This document shows positions 1 through 10,386 of a stretch of 64,000 bases of DNA, in pieces (the first letter of the stretch is position 1; every line of letters begins with the position of its first letter). The notes beneath the pieces are model-generated. The model made no database searches. It worked only from the letters and a program-made list of their open reading frames with translations, and had not been told where the DNA came from. The position numbers were made by a program, and so were the translations under genes. The stretch comes from Capillidium heterosporum (Eukaryota; Entomophthoromycota; Entomophthoromycetes; Entomophthorales; Capillidiaceae). Location of the stretch: NCBI GenBank assembly GCA_016630905.1, contig WBMQ01000005.1, positions 372,001 to 436,000 of the forward strand, read 5' to 3'.

Positions 1-24
1 TATAATTCGAACTATGGATTATAA

Positions 25-1480
25 TTATCTATTGATTCGATTGCAATTTTTATCTTCAAGACGATCGTTATAGCAACGATATATCAAATAGGCAAACAGC
101 ACTAACCCCACCAACTCTAAGACTAAAGTGACCCACGTAAACGTAATTGATACTGTGTGATTCTCACTATGCAGCCTCAGAAAACCCATTAGGATTTCCC
201 CTAAAGTTGATGAGGCAATTAACAACAGGGTAATAACTATCGTTTGGAGGTAGAAGCTGGAATGAAATATGACAGATTTGAAGCAGAGTGGATAGTAGAG
301 GACGTTATTGATAACTTGTAAGAACAACTTGAAGATGGGAAGTATATACCCTAAATATTCTTCGCGATTACTTTATCTTTCTTATCTTTTTCAAAGCTGT
401 GCAATCCGTCATTAAGTCTATACGTCGTTATCAAGTAAAGTATACTGCCTATAGATAATAGTATATATATCAATGTTATCTTCCTATATACACAAAACTT
501 AATACTTTTATTGATCAAAAAGTAAACATCTATAAGGAGCAACAACAGCACCATCTCAACCGATAAACTACCATAAGAACTTGAAATAGTTAGTAATTCG
601 ATAGAAAACTAAATCGTCGTCTATAAGCTTGGACCTTGAAAATCTACCCACATTCATATATCGATTAATGGCGATATAAAAGTTAAAGTTACAACGATAA
701 CGAACGCTTTGCTTAAATTCTTGACCTCTGGCTTGAAGCTTTTGAACATAGCTACATTATCCTGCAAGTTTACATTATATTTATTAAACCTACTCGACAC
801 ATTGCTGAAAGTCAAATTCATTATATTTAGTCTATCCTTCCCAACTACAAAACTTTTTGTATTAAAGGGCTAGGACTACTAAAAAGATGTGGGAAAGTAA
901 AAAGATATCGTATACCCTTTAAAGCTACAGTAGTTTCCAAATCATTTAGAATTGAATGTGAAGATGGAGTATATATTTGCAGTTAAGCTGACAACGTAGA
1001 TAAGTAAGAAATATTTTTCCAAGTTGAATTTATTTAACATCTATGCGTCACAACCTAAGATGAAGAGGGTAATAGGTATAACATCACCGAGCCTTAAAAT
1101 ACTACAATAGTATCAAGTAAACGTGCCCATAGTGGCCATTTCGACGCTGCAAAGACATTTTTTATTAAAAGTATGATTATTACGAGGCATCTTATTGAGT
1201 ATATGGTAGAATATATACTTAGTAAGAAGTATTTCCTGCCAACTAGCTCGGCTATTGCTGCAAATACTATGTAGAAAAAGCTAAAGAACCTGATTAGGAG
1301 GAATGTATTTGCAGTGTACTTGTGGGTACTACTGTTGGCCTAGGGGAAGGTGTTGGAGTTAGAAAATCGAAATTCACTGTACGATGCCCAATCTAAAATG
1401 TAGATAAGCACCAAACTGATGATGAGTTTTGAAGCTACTTTGCAGATATTAATAGGATCAATCTTGTTGAATTATATCTA
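25..1480 (-). pseudogene. decayed POT/PTR2-type peptide transporter, copy 1
   Basis: Relic of a proton-coupled oligopeptide transporter gene, homologous along its whole length to the copy at 6963-8431. Matching blocks on the minus strand run from about 1430 (reading KLIISLVLIYILDWASYS), through 1310-1190 (RFFSFFYIVFA, ELVGRK, LLSIYSTIY), 830-680 (NLQDNVAMFKSFKPE), 554-360 (KFCVYRKITLIYIL) to 327-25 (NVLYYP, ITFTWVTLVLELVGLVLFAYLIYR). These equal the N-terminal helices, central loop and last helices of the family. The frame is broken repeatedly: a TAA replaces a glutamine codon near 870, a TGA lies near 664, a TAG near 1066, and there are indels between blocks. The 3' end with its own stop is inside the window. 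A TATAAATA at 1520-1527 sits where the other copy has its TATA box. Family assignment is by sequence pattern; inactivity is clear from the lesions. Confidence 0.8.
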
Positions 1481-1519
1481 TTTATTGTTATTTATTGTCT
1501 TTTTACTTACCCATAGCTC

Positions 1520-1527
1520 TATTTATA
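1520..1527 (-). promoter_or_regulatory. TATA box of the copy 1 transporter relic
   Basis: TATAAATA on the minus strand, just upstream of the relic's N-terminal region. The same octamer occurs at the equivalent place before the second copy (6910-6917), so the core promoter survived duplication although the coding sequence decayed. Confidence 0.5.
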
Positions 1528-2105
1528 TCAACAGTTTTGATGTTTGGTTAAAAGGTACCATACGGTCAAGTACTTGATGATTTTTTGAGGTATTTAGTAG
1601 CAATTTTACTTGATCGAAGCAGCTTATCCTGTAATCCATTTTATGCGACTATAGATATTGATTAATCTACTGATTTGGCTTGATTTTATATTTGCAATTA
1701 GATAGTTTTAGTAATAGCCTCTATCTTTTCGATTTAAGTTAGCAAGTGATGAGGGAGTACTATCTGAAATAACACTTACGTTCAGTGCAAATAAGATATA
1801 CTTAGTTTTAGGATAAGGTTTAACTTAGAGCCATAGCTGAAAATAGTACTGTTGGTAAAAAAACTGTGGATCGTAATTTTGGTAGGGTTCTTTAGAAGCC
1901 AAGTGATTTAATTTCTGAATAGCATACCTACCTAGATGACTTTGATTTTCTTGTATTTGTTGAATTTCATCAAAAATACAATTTCCAAATGAATGAAAAT
2001 TTAGTTATATTTAAAGCTATATATGTAGATTTGAAACGCCGAGTTTTTCCAAGTGTATAGTACTTTATCCACATACTACCCATAAAAGTATCTTTGGATA
2101 GCACT

Positions 2106-3382
2106 TGGAGATAGCCTTGGAGCTTATCTAGACTTTACAGTAGCTTTTAAACTTTCCATTTAAATCTCTATTTGGTTCGAAATTGGTTGTCATTCCTACA
2201 TCCATCAACTGTAAACTAATACCCTAAAGGTATCATAAACTCCACTGGTTTATCCTACTGTAGAATGAATAATAAGTTGACGAATGTACAAAATTTTATT
2301 AAAACATATGGCTAAAAGGCGAATCAATGGGAACTATGTAAAACTCTAATAAGAATCTCTTAAACATATATATCACATATTATGTGTTATATAGCTTAGT
2401 AAATACGTGTCTTTACAAGTACAATACAGTAATCGTTTGATTTTTATACTGAAATGTAGTCTATTCTATTAGATCCAACGATCCTTTAGCTACCTTTGAT
2501 GTGGGCTTAAACTATTAGTTACATCTCCATTTATACTATTTAGATGCCATTTAAATATCAAGCACTATTAATCATATATTTATCCGTCAAGCTATCTTAC
2601 TGAAAGAAAACTCCATCTTTAATCATTATGAATAAATACTTACAACTCGTAGAAAGGAAGTGGGTTCCTACTCTAATAATAAACTAGTTCAGCACTCAAC
2701 ACATTTATTATTTGTCCTCAAGGAAATGTCCTACTAACCCCACCCTACTCCATTATAGGACTGATACATATGGATGTAAAACTGAGGTGCAACCTTCAAT
2801 ATATCAATCTATTGAATCTTTAAACGAATAATTTTTATAGCCGAATATAGTCTATTTAAATGATATAACAATTTAATACATGTAAGAGCAAAGTATATTT
2901 CTTATTTCTGTGTTCAGACATATGAAAATAGATCTGCATCTTTAGTTAAAATTTGAGACAACATTCATTTCAATGTAATTGAATTTACTACCGCCCAGTT
3001 TCTATACTGCCATTATAATTTCATTTAACAAGTGCCTTTGACATATAAATATATAAGCTAAAAGTACCCATTAAATAAAATCAGAATAGTGACATAAAAA
3101 GTTTTCTGAAACCTTCCTTACCAATACATAAATAAGGTTTTTTAGCTTTATATTCACAATGACATATATAGATGGATAAGTTTCATATCAGCCACCTTAC
3201 CCAACATAATATATAGCTCTAATTACGTTAATGCCAAACTATATAAATATGTACTTTTTACTAAAAGGGCAACTTTACTATTTCAAGTACTATACTTGGG
3301 TTTCGGATGCTCGTAGATGGATCACTAGATTATTGTAATAAATATTTTATTAGTACGCTTTTGGAAGTCTAATTGTATTGAA
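2106..3382. other. non-coding, AT-rich
   Basis: No reading frame or RNA gene that I can support. The first few hundred bases may be a further, weaker continuation of the inverted duplication toward the WOPR gene. Confidence 0.5.
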
Positions 3383-4318
3383 TTAACTATAGTTGTAGGA
3401 AGCTTTCGATGGCATTGAGCTGCCTATTGTCTTCCTCGAGGTCGCTAAGCTTCGCTTGGGGAACTTGGACTTGTAGTAGTTGGTGTCGCTGAAGGCGAAA
3501 AACCGAGTAAATATGGAGCGCGTAGTTCCGAGATCGGTTCCATAAAATGGCGCTATGTGGGGTAAGGAGACGCTGCGTTTCAAGTCGTTTAAATACATTT
3601 TTTCATTCGAAAATCCTGAGCACCTATCCGGCAGGTCTCTCTCCATATGATCGGAATGACAAGTTTTGTAGGGTGCTCTGTAAGTTGGTTTGTTGCTCTG
3701 GTTTAGACAGATGCTATCCTTATCCTCGTTAATTGTAGAAACTTCATTTTGAGCCATCTGTCTCGTGATGTACCTTTTGGAGGCCACAAATATTTCGATT
3801 GAGTTTGGGATCTGGTCTTTTTGCAGAGTTTGTAGCTTGTTGTCGGTTAGATCCTTCTTTGTGTAGTAGTTTACAAGGTGTAGTACGTTGTTGGTATTGG
3901 GATCGATGACTGATATTGCTCGCCTGCACAAGTTGTTTTCACTAAAGTACTGGTTCAACGACGTGTAGTTGGAATACCTGTATTTTTTTGTAGGCTCATC
4001 ATTATTCGGAGATAAATTCGATGAGTTGGAGTTTAGGTTGGAATCGGGGCAAGTCGTAGAGCTGCTGTGATGTTGATGGTAGATAAAGAACCCATCGGAT
4101 AGTCGCGATGAGGACCACTGTCCACCGTCAGTCCACCGCTTTATCAAGCTTGTGTCTTCGTTGTATATGAAGGTGGATCCCGACTTTATGTCCATCCTTT
4201 CGCTGAAAGTTAGTCGCTTCGTCCTCATATTAATATAGCCACGTTGCGCAGCTTCAATTAGAAATAGTGCCTCTTCCACACTTTTTACATAGCCCCAAAA
4301 GTTTCGATTAACTATCAT
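3383..4318 (-). CDS. WOPR-domain (Gti1/Pac2 family) transcription factor, WOR1/RYP1-like
   Basis: Single-exon 311-residue protein. The N-terminal half is the first WOPR box: GYV at 9-11, EEALFLIEAAQRG at 15-27, RLTFSERM at 35-42, SGSTFIYNE at 46-54 and the hallmark IKRWTDGGQWSSSRLSDGFF at 59-78. A Ser/Asn-rich linker (about 84-125) separates it from the second box (CRRAISVID about 131-139, YYTKKDL 151-157, KLQTL 161-165). Family members are sequence-specific DNA-binding regulators of morphogenetic or phase switching (Candida WOR1, Histoplasma RYP1, Fusarium SGE1); the two boxes together contact DNA. The tail after the second box is short (about 140 residues) compared with many homologues and has no recognisable domain. 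The ATG is the first in frame and begins only five residues before the domain. It lies near the centre of inverted duplication IR1. Role in this organism is inferred only from family. Confidence 0.9.
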   Translation of the reverse strand: MIVNRNFWGYVKSVEEALFLIEAAQRGYINMRTKRLTFSERMDIKSGSTFIYNEDTSLIKRWTDGGQWSSSRLSDGFFIYHQHHSSSTTCPDSNLNSNSSNLSPNNDEPTKKYRYSNYTSLNQYFSENNLCRRAISVIDPNTNNVLHLVNYYTKKDLTDNKLQTLQKDQIPNSIEIFVASKRYITRQMAQNEVSTINEDKDSICLNQSNKPTYRAPYKTCHSDHMERDLPDRCSGFSNEKMYLNDLKRSVSLPHIAPFYGTDLGTTRSIFTRFFAFSDTNYYKSKFPKRSLATSRKTIGSSMPSKASYNYS

Positions 4319-6179
4319 TTCAAATTATACTTTCAATATTGAGGAGTTAACTGTTTTATACGTTGCAACTAACCCAAGGAATTAAAAGTCTGAGATGTGA
4401 AATGTCCACCTCAATCCAATACGAGTCACATACAATTAAGCCTCTGCAAACATAATTATTTTACAATACACACCATATCCGGCAACTGATATGGTGGTTA
4501 TTATTAACTGCCATGCACGACTTAAGTTGATCGATATACTGCTGGATATAATTCGTGCACGTCCAATTTGCAAAGCAATGTCCGCATCAAGGACCTATTG
4601 GCATTGTAGCACTATATTTAAACAATAATGATTTTATATCTCGTCTTAAATCTTATTTTGTTTGTAAATATTTGTTAGTGTTATGAGCTTTATTATTTTA
4701 ATATAACTCCCAATTAACCATACTCACTGAAGGTTGATCGTCGTAAAGGCAATGCCTTATTCTACCACGATCTTCATTTTATTATCGAATCCTGCATATA
4801 CCGAAGTAAAGAACAAGCGTTTACTTATGAGTCTAGCCTCCAAGTACCTTTTATGTACAGCAATATAGAATGCCTTAATTAAATAAATTCTAGGCTTATT
4901 GAACTTTGAATACCAAACCTATATTTTTTCAAGGTTTTGCTTGACATTATATTTCTTTCGTTCCGATTCAGATTCTTTTTAATTTATAGACCTTTATTTC
5001 TAAAATGTGATTTAAATCGGAACAAACTCAATAATAACTACAAAAGTTTTACATATTAAACACTAGCTATAACAGCTGATTATACCATTTCTGGACATAT
5101 CATACCTGAAACCAAATAGAATATCAATTTTTTTACATACACGGTTATGTTCCAAGCATCTATGCATACAACAATAAATAGCTATAAACCAATATAGTTG
5201 CTAAGTTAATCGGCTTTGAAATTGATGGTGGATTCCGCTATTTACCAAAAAAGCTTCAGACATAAAATATGGATATGTAGGATAGTACTACTGACGTAAT
5301 TCTGTGTATACGACCTTTAATTAGTACGCTTAGACAGAAATATTTATGTAGTAAATGTTGACTACGCTATCTGGTGCATATTTTTCAATAATCTGGTAAA
5401 ATCGGTACTGTCCTTTAAATCAAGGTGGAGAAATCATGTCCTCAAGAATATACCACTTTAACGGTATAATTCCTGGAAGTCTACCTTGTGAACCGTTACC
5501 TAGATGTCACTGCAAGCCTAAGTAACGCACTATTAAATACCTTAACCATCGGTTAAAATTGCGTTTACTTAAGCAGTAGACGCTTGGACAATGCTGAGAC
5601 TTGGCCGGGATTGGAATACAGGTTTGACAACAATCAAGTGGTAACATGGGAGATATCGATATTGTTGTAAAAATTCACCTTAAAGCAACCTATATTATAT
5701 TGAAACTCAAGTAGGCAATGTATTCTATCAATTTTCGATGACTTAAAAATAACTGCAATATTGAAACATGCACAATGCCAAAAACTAGCAATCTAAGGTG
5801 ACTACATGTTCTATTAGTAACTTTATTAGATTTTCAAACATTGTAAACCACTTTTTACCTTCTATTAATAATCTCAAAGGAGCTATACATCTCCTATACA
5901 GATTCGAAACTGGATAAATGCTATTAGCCCACATCTGGTCCTAAAAGTTGGAGTCGTACAATTCTACGGATTGAATCGGCAAGCTGTAATTGGAAAATTC
6001 GGTAAAAAGATATAACATAGCAGATGAACTTCTCAAGATATACTAAATCACTGCAGCCCTAGAATCTAATAGCAAATAATGTAAGCTTATTATAAAAGAT
6101 CACCAAGACGCTATTGTTGAAGTTTAAGGCGATGCTATGAGAAATATTGATCTAACTTTGCCGCAAAAACTAGATAAAA
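4319..6179. other. non-coding, AT-rich
   Basis: Upstream region of the WOPR gene. No gene recognised. The part from about 5900 rightward may be a weak continuation of the right arm of IR1. Confidence 0.5.
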
Positions 6180-6909
6180 TGCTAGCTATATCCAAATGTT
6201 GTTTGAAAGAACCTCTATAGGTAAGATGCAAGATGACTATAGTACGTTTAGACAAATCCAAATTATTTTGAACCTGCTTTCAAAGTTTCAATTATAGTTA
6301 ATTTTTCCATACATTTGAAAATTATATTTTTGGATGAAGCTCAACAAGTACGAGATATTTTAAATCCATCTAGGTAAGCTTGGCATTCGGGAATCATAAA
6401 TCACCTGGCTTCTAAAGAACTCTATAAAACCTACAGTTCTTAAGGATGTTCACCAAAGTAGCTATTTTCAGATGCAGTTGCAAGCTAATCTTTATTATAA
6501 AGGTAGGTATACTTTAGTTGCATCAATAATAAATGTTATTCCAGATAGTTTTTCCTCATCACTTATTAAATATAGTCCATCTCAAAAAGGAATTCCTAAT
6601 AAGTTCTAAATAAATTATATTTTATCCAATTAGTTTTCCTTTTTAAAGTGCAGTTAATTTGGAATTTTGAGCGAATTCTATTAAAATGGATTCTATAGTT
6701 GAAAGGACAGAAGCTATTATTAAAATTACCCAATGGTAAATATTAGCGCCAAGCTAAATCAGCAGGTTGGTCAGTATATAAAAGCTTATAAGATGTACTT
6801 TATGAAATATACTGTATTGGTTAAATAGAGTTCCTTAATAGAGATCTTAAAAAGTCAGAAATAATACTGATGGTGGTGGTAGTGCATAGTCTAGTATCGA
6901 AAAAGCTGG

Positions 6910-6917
6910 TATAAATA
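6910..6917 (+). promoter_or_regulatory. TATA box upstream of transporter copy 2
   Basis: TATAAATA 46 bp before the ATG at 6963, followed by a purine-rich leader. Conserved with the octamer at 1520-1527 of copy 1. Confidence 0.6.
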
Positions 6918-6962
6918 GGGTTAAGGAGTAAGAGAAGAGCAGTTGAACGAACAGTTAGGAGA

Positions 6963-8431
6963 ATGGAATCCAGGCAAGTTGAGAGTGTTAGTACAAATAA
7001 GCCAGCTTCGAAACTTCCAACCATTTTGATACTAGTTTATATTTTAGCTTGGGCATCGTACAGTGGAGTTCAGTTCCTCAATGAATTCAACCACCTTGCT
7101 TCCGATCATTATTTGAGTACTGAGCTCTTAATCAAGTTCTTTAGCTTATTTTATATAGTCTTTGCTCTAATTACCGACATAGTTGGAAGGAGAGGTCTTT
7201 TGCTAAGTATATACTCGATAATCTACTTTGTAGGATGCTTTCTACTTACTATATTTTCAATAAAAGGGATCTTTGGTACGTCGAGGAGGCTATCACGGAT
7301 ATATATTCTCAGTGTCATTGTAGCTATAGTTGGGTTTGGCGGTGTAGTACCCTGCAACTCTCTCGATTTTAGGCGCTAGTCTTCAGAAAATCAACAAACG
7401 TTACTTGGACCGATATTTCTTACTCATTTATATTACTGATTTAATAGTTTATTCGGTAGTACAGCTATGCACATTTTAATACTCAGCACCAGCTGCCTTA
7501 ATGGGAGTTGCTTCTTTAGAATGTATGCTATATCTTTCGTACTATCTCTAATTTGTTTGGTAATTTTGGCTTTCCAGTATAGGAAGTATCGTAATAGAGA
7601 CGACGTCATAGGAAAAGACGAGGTGAACGTTGCAAAGGTGATTTCCAACAGCTTATCACGTAGATTCAACAGGCACAACGTAAACATTCAAGACGACGTA
7701 GGTACGTTCAAAGATTTTAAACCAGAAGCGATGAACTTAGGAAAGGCATTTGTACCCATAGCTATTTTATCCTTTTACACCGTCCTTGATCAATTTATGA
7801 ACAACAGCAGACCATTAAGACGCATTTTTATCAAAAACTATTCATTTTTTCACAAGCTAACAACCCTACCTTAAGAGTAGTACTATCCTTTCTCCTGATA
7901 GCTATATATCCTTTGATACATAGAAAAGGTATAAAGTTTGGAATGTATAGGAAGATAGGGTTGGCATATATACTGTTAGCCGCTAGTGGTGTATTTTCTC
8001 TAATAATAGCTTATCAGCTTAGCAACTATCAATACAATTATCAAATGATGAGGCAATCCAACGGGTTTTGTGAAGGATGCATTGAACCTGGATTTTCTAT
8101 TGCTGAGTTTGTATTACAAGGCATCAGCAACGTCCTTTATTACCCATCCTGTTTTGAATTTGCGATACTCCATTCCAGCTCCTATTTCCGAACGGTAGTA
8201 ATTGCATTGTGGCTAAGCGTTCCATCGATGCTAGGAACTAACTTAGCCAGCTTGATGATATTTCCAACAAGTGGGAATAGGATAGTATTGATTACGTTTA
8301 CATGGATCACCTTGGTCGTGGAGCTATTGGGGCCTGCACTGTTTGCATATTTGGTACGTCGTTGGTACAATAAGCATGATGAGAACGAGAATTCTAATGA
8401 GTTTATTGAAATCGAATCGATAAATAATTAA
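6963..8431 (+). pseudogene. frame-disrupted POT/PTR2-type peptide transporter, copy 2
   Basis: Better preserved copy of a proton-coupled oligopeptide transporter. Frame 1 (6963-7379) gives the first helices with ITDIVGRRG, equivalent to the family ADxxxGR motif, and GFGGVVPC, equivalent to the GxGGIKPC signature. The frame then shifts: a single extra base near 7370, relative to copy 1 (where TTA-GGT is in frame), moves the reading to LGASLQKINKRYLDRYF. A stop and another shift follow around 7466-7510. The next block (7513-7850) ends in AILSFYTVLDQ, like the family YDQQ element. A one-base shift near the T-run at 7845-7855 joins it to NPTLRVVLSF, and 7913-8431 encodes the last helices. No GT-AG intron of normal size rescues these breaks. 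The parent would be a 12-helix plasma-membrane importer of di- and tripeptides. Sequencing error at three or more places is less likely than decay, given the similar state of copy 1. Confidence 0.75.
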
Positions 8432-9510
8432 ACAGTTTAAATTGTATATATAGTAGAAATAGAAAATATACCTGTTTTTGAAAATAGTTTTGAAATTTTA
8501 TATTATATAAATAAATTAATAGTATAAACATAGGTTGAAAAGATATTTCAAATATAGACCTGTACTATAGTTTCCAACTTCAAAGTCACTTTACTATCCT
8601 TCGCCTTCCTAGGCCTTTTGTAACCATATCAAGATCTTGTGGAGCCTTCTTCATGACTACTAAAACCCACCTCTTGTATTAAATTAAATTGCTGAGCTAT
8701 TCTCTTGCTGAAAGGTTTACTTACAAACTACATACTTGTGGAAATACTTCTTACCTTGGCGCCAAATGCATACTTACATACCATCGCTTACTGGACTTAC
8801 ACGACAAAATGTAAAGCAGAAGGGAAAGTTTAAAATTGCTTCAGAAGCACCTTATCTTTGGGCCAATTTTCAATTGTTGATTACCAGCAATCCATAAATA
8901 GTACATAATTTTTCGTATATTTCCTAACATTATAATGCGAGTATCTAGGTAAACCAGCAATTGAGCTATGGGTTCACTATTGGCATAGTTTACAATGTAC
9001 TATAAACTACTGCAACTATGATAGGCTGTCTTATACTATACTACCATATATTAAAAATGAAACTATGACTTTTAATAGTTGAATTTAGTTTGTGAGTAGT
9101 GGGTTGCCAATGCTGCCTATCACGGTATTACTTCCGTTACTAATTTAATAAGCAACATAAATTACTTCTCTATTTGAATACGGAGAGTCCATCCCCGGTT
9201 TGTATTACTTTGACATATCATAGTTTGGTGCGCCTCCATTCTCAACTCTTTAATTTTTAGCTTTCAATTTACCTTCATATATCTCAAGAAGTTCCTACAT
9301 CACTATTTAAAATACTACCAAGGTCTCTTTGGATAGTTGACTTGTATTTTGCTGTTGAAACTGAGTACTATAGTGCCAGGAAAAAGTAGGAAATTTCGAT
9401 TTATCCTATCGGATAACCAAAAACACTTAAAAATATATATTGAAGGCAAATTTAATTTTATATTAGATCAATAACTTCAACTCAAAGTGAACCTAACAAC
9501 CCAACCCCTA
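8432..9510. other. non-coding, AT-rich
   Basis: No gene or structured element recognised between the transporter relic and the 3' end of the protease gene. Confidence 0.5.
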
Positions 9511-10386
9511 TTAAAGATGGCTCAACTGGTCCAACAACCAGTCCTTATGGTAGGACAGTCGCGAGTAGACAGCCGGAGTATCTTTCAAGGCACAACCCCT
9601 ACCAAAACTTACGATACCGATTACTTTGACACCGCTATCAGTGTAAGCCATGAGGGGACCACCTGAATCACCTTGGCAGGAATCCTTACCCCCTTCCGGG
9701 TTACCAGCACATAGGATGGAGGGGATACTACCTTTACCCATATCCAAGTTAGGGAACTGGTTTTTACACTGGTCAATAGGCTGGCTGTACAAGTCAACTT
9801 GCATAAGGGGGATAGTTTTACCATCCAAACTTTGGGCCGCTTGAGCATCCGGGTCGGCACTCGTCTTACCCCAACCAGCAACTACCAACTTACGTCCTAT
9901 GTCGTTGCCAGGAGAATCCAGTTCCAAAGTAGGGAAAGGTGCATTGATGTTGGCTTCCCGTTCCAGAACCCAAACTGCAATATCATTGTTGACAACGGAA
10001 AGTTGGTTCAAGTAACTACGGTGACGGACACGTCGCTTTACTTTGATCTCATCGTAGACGTTCAAAGTTGCATTTAGGTTGCTATCTTTGGAGAGTCGAG
10101 CAAAGGTTTCAAATCGGCAGGAGGTGATACAGTGTCCAGCAGTTAAGACAGCAGTACTGGAAACTAAGATACCTCCACAGTAGTGGACTTTGGCTGAGTT
10201 ACCTAGACTTACTAACCAGGGAAAGGCCGAAGGTTTAGACTTGATACCACCTATAATTCTGCTGTCGCCAGGGAAAGTAGAGTCGTCAACAGCTATTTCT
10301 TGGATGTCATCGGGTCTAGGTTTGTTGTACTGACCGTTGATTAAAGTATTAAGTAGTAGTAAGTTGAATAAGGATTTGAATTGCAT
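9511..10386 (-). CDS. secreted trypsin-like serine protease (S1 family)
   Basis: Single-exon 291-residue chymotrypsin-fold serine endopeptidase. Residues 1-18 form a signal peptide, 19-43 a propeptide ending in arginine, and R43/IIGG44-47 is the usual activation site. The catalytic triad is visible: His85 in LTAGHC, Asp135 in NNDIAVWVL, Ser241 in GDSGGP. Asp235, six residues before the serine, is the S1-pocket residue expected for cleavage after Lys/Arg. Cysteines 70/86, 226/237 and others fit the conserved disulfides; GWG171-173 and the C-terminal W283 are also in place. Length and motif spacing are those of an active enzyme. It is probably secreted for extracellular protein digestion; trypsins are common in host-associated early-diverging fungi and patchy elsewhere. 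Codon GC is higher than in the flanks, as for other well-expressed genes here. Confidence 0.95.
   Translation of the reverse strand: MQFKSLFNLLLLNTLINGQYNKPRPDDIQEIAVDDSTFPGDSRIIGGIKSKPSAFPWLVSLGNSAKVHYCGGILVSSTAVLTAGHCITSCRFETFARLSKDSNLNATLNVYDEIKVKRRVRHRSYLNQLSVVNNDIAVWVLEREANINAPFPTLELDSPGNDIGRKLVVAGWGKTSADPDAQAAQSLDGKTIPLMQVDLYSQPIDQCKNQFPNLDMGKGSIPSILCAGNPEGGKDSCQGDSGGPLMAYTDSGVKVIGIVSFGRGCALKDTPAVYSRLSYHKDWLLDQLSHL

Larger units (their letters stand above)
25..2105. repeat. left arm of old inverted duplication (IR1)
   Basis: This stretch read on the minus strand aligns with 6180-8431 on the plus strand, in the transporter relic and also in non-coding DNA upstream of it. Clear anchor matches: the block around 1900-1945 (minus strand: CATCTAGGTA, then GGCTTCTAAAGAAC) against 6367-6420, and the block 1740-1770 against 6548-6580 (CAGATAGT, CTCATCACTT). 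Divergence is high, perhaps a quarter to a third of positions with many small indels, judged by eye. The arm may continue left of the window and further inward than 2105. Confidence 0.75.
6180..8431. repeat. right arm of old inverted duplication (IR1)
   Basis: Counterpart of 25-2105 in opposite orientation. It contains the second transporter relic with its TATA box and about 0.7 kb of upstream DNA that still aligns with the other arm. Co-linear anchors give coordinate sums near 8290-8330, which places the symmetry centre near 4150, inside the WOPR gene. Confidence 0.75.

Noticed and set aside
6821-7024. minus-strand frame over the 5' end of transporter copy 2
   Set aside because: Antisense shadow of the N-terminal coding region and leader.
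7361-7376. an intron to rescue the first frameshift of transporter copy 2
   Set aside because: The only GT-AG pair spans about 29 nt, removes conserved PC residues, and copy 1 shows the same positions as uninterrupted coding sequence, so a one-base insertion is the better explanation.
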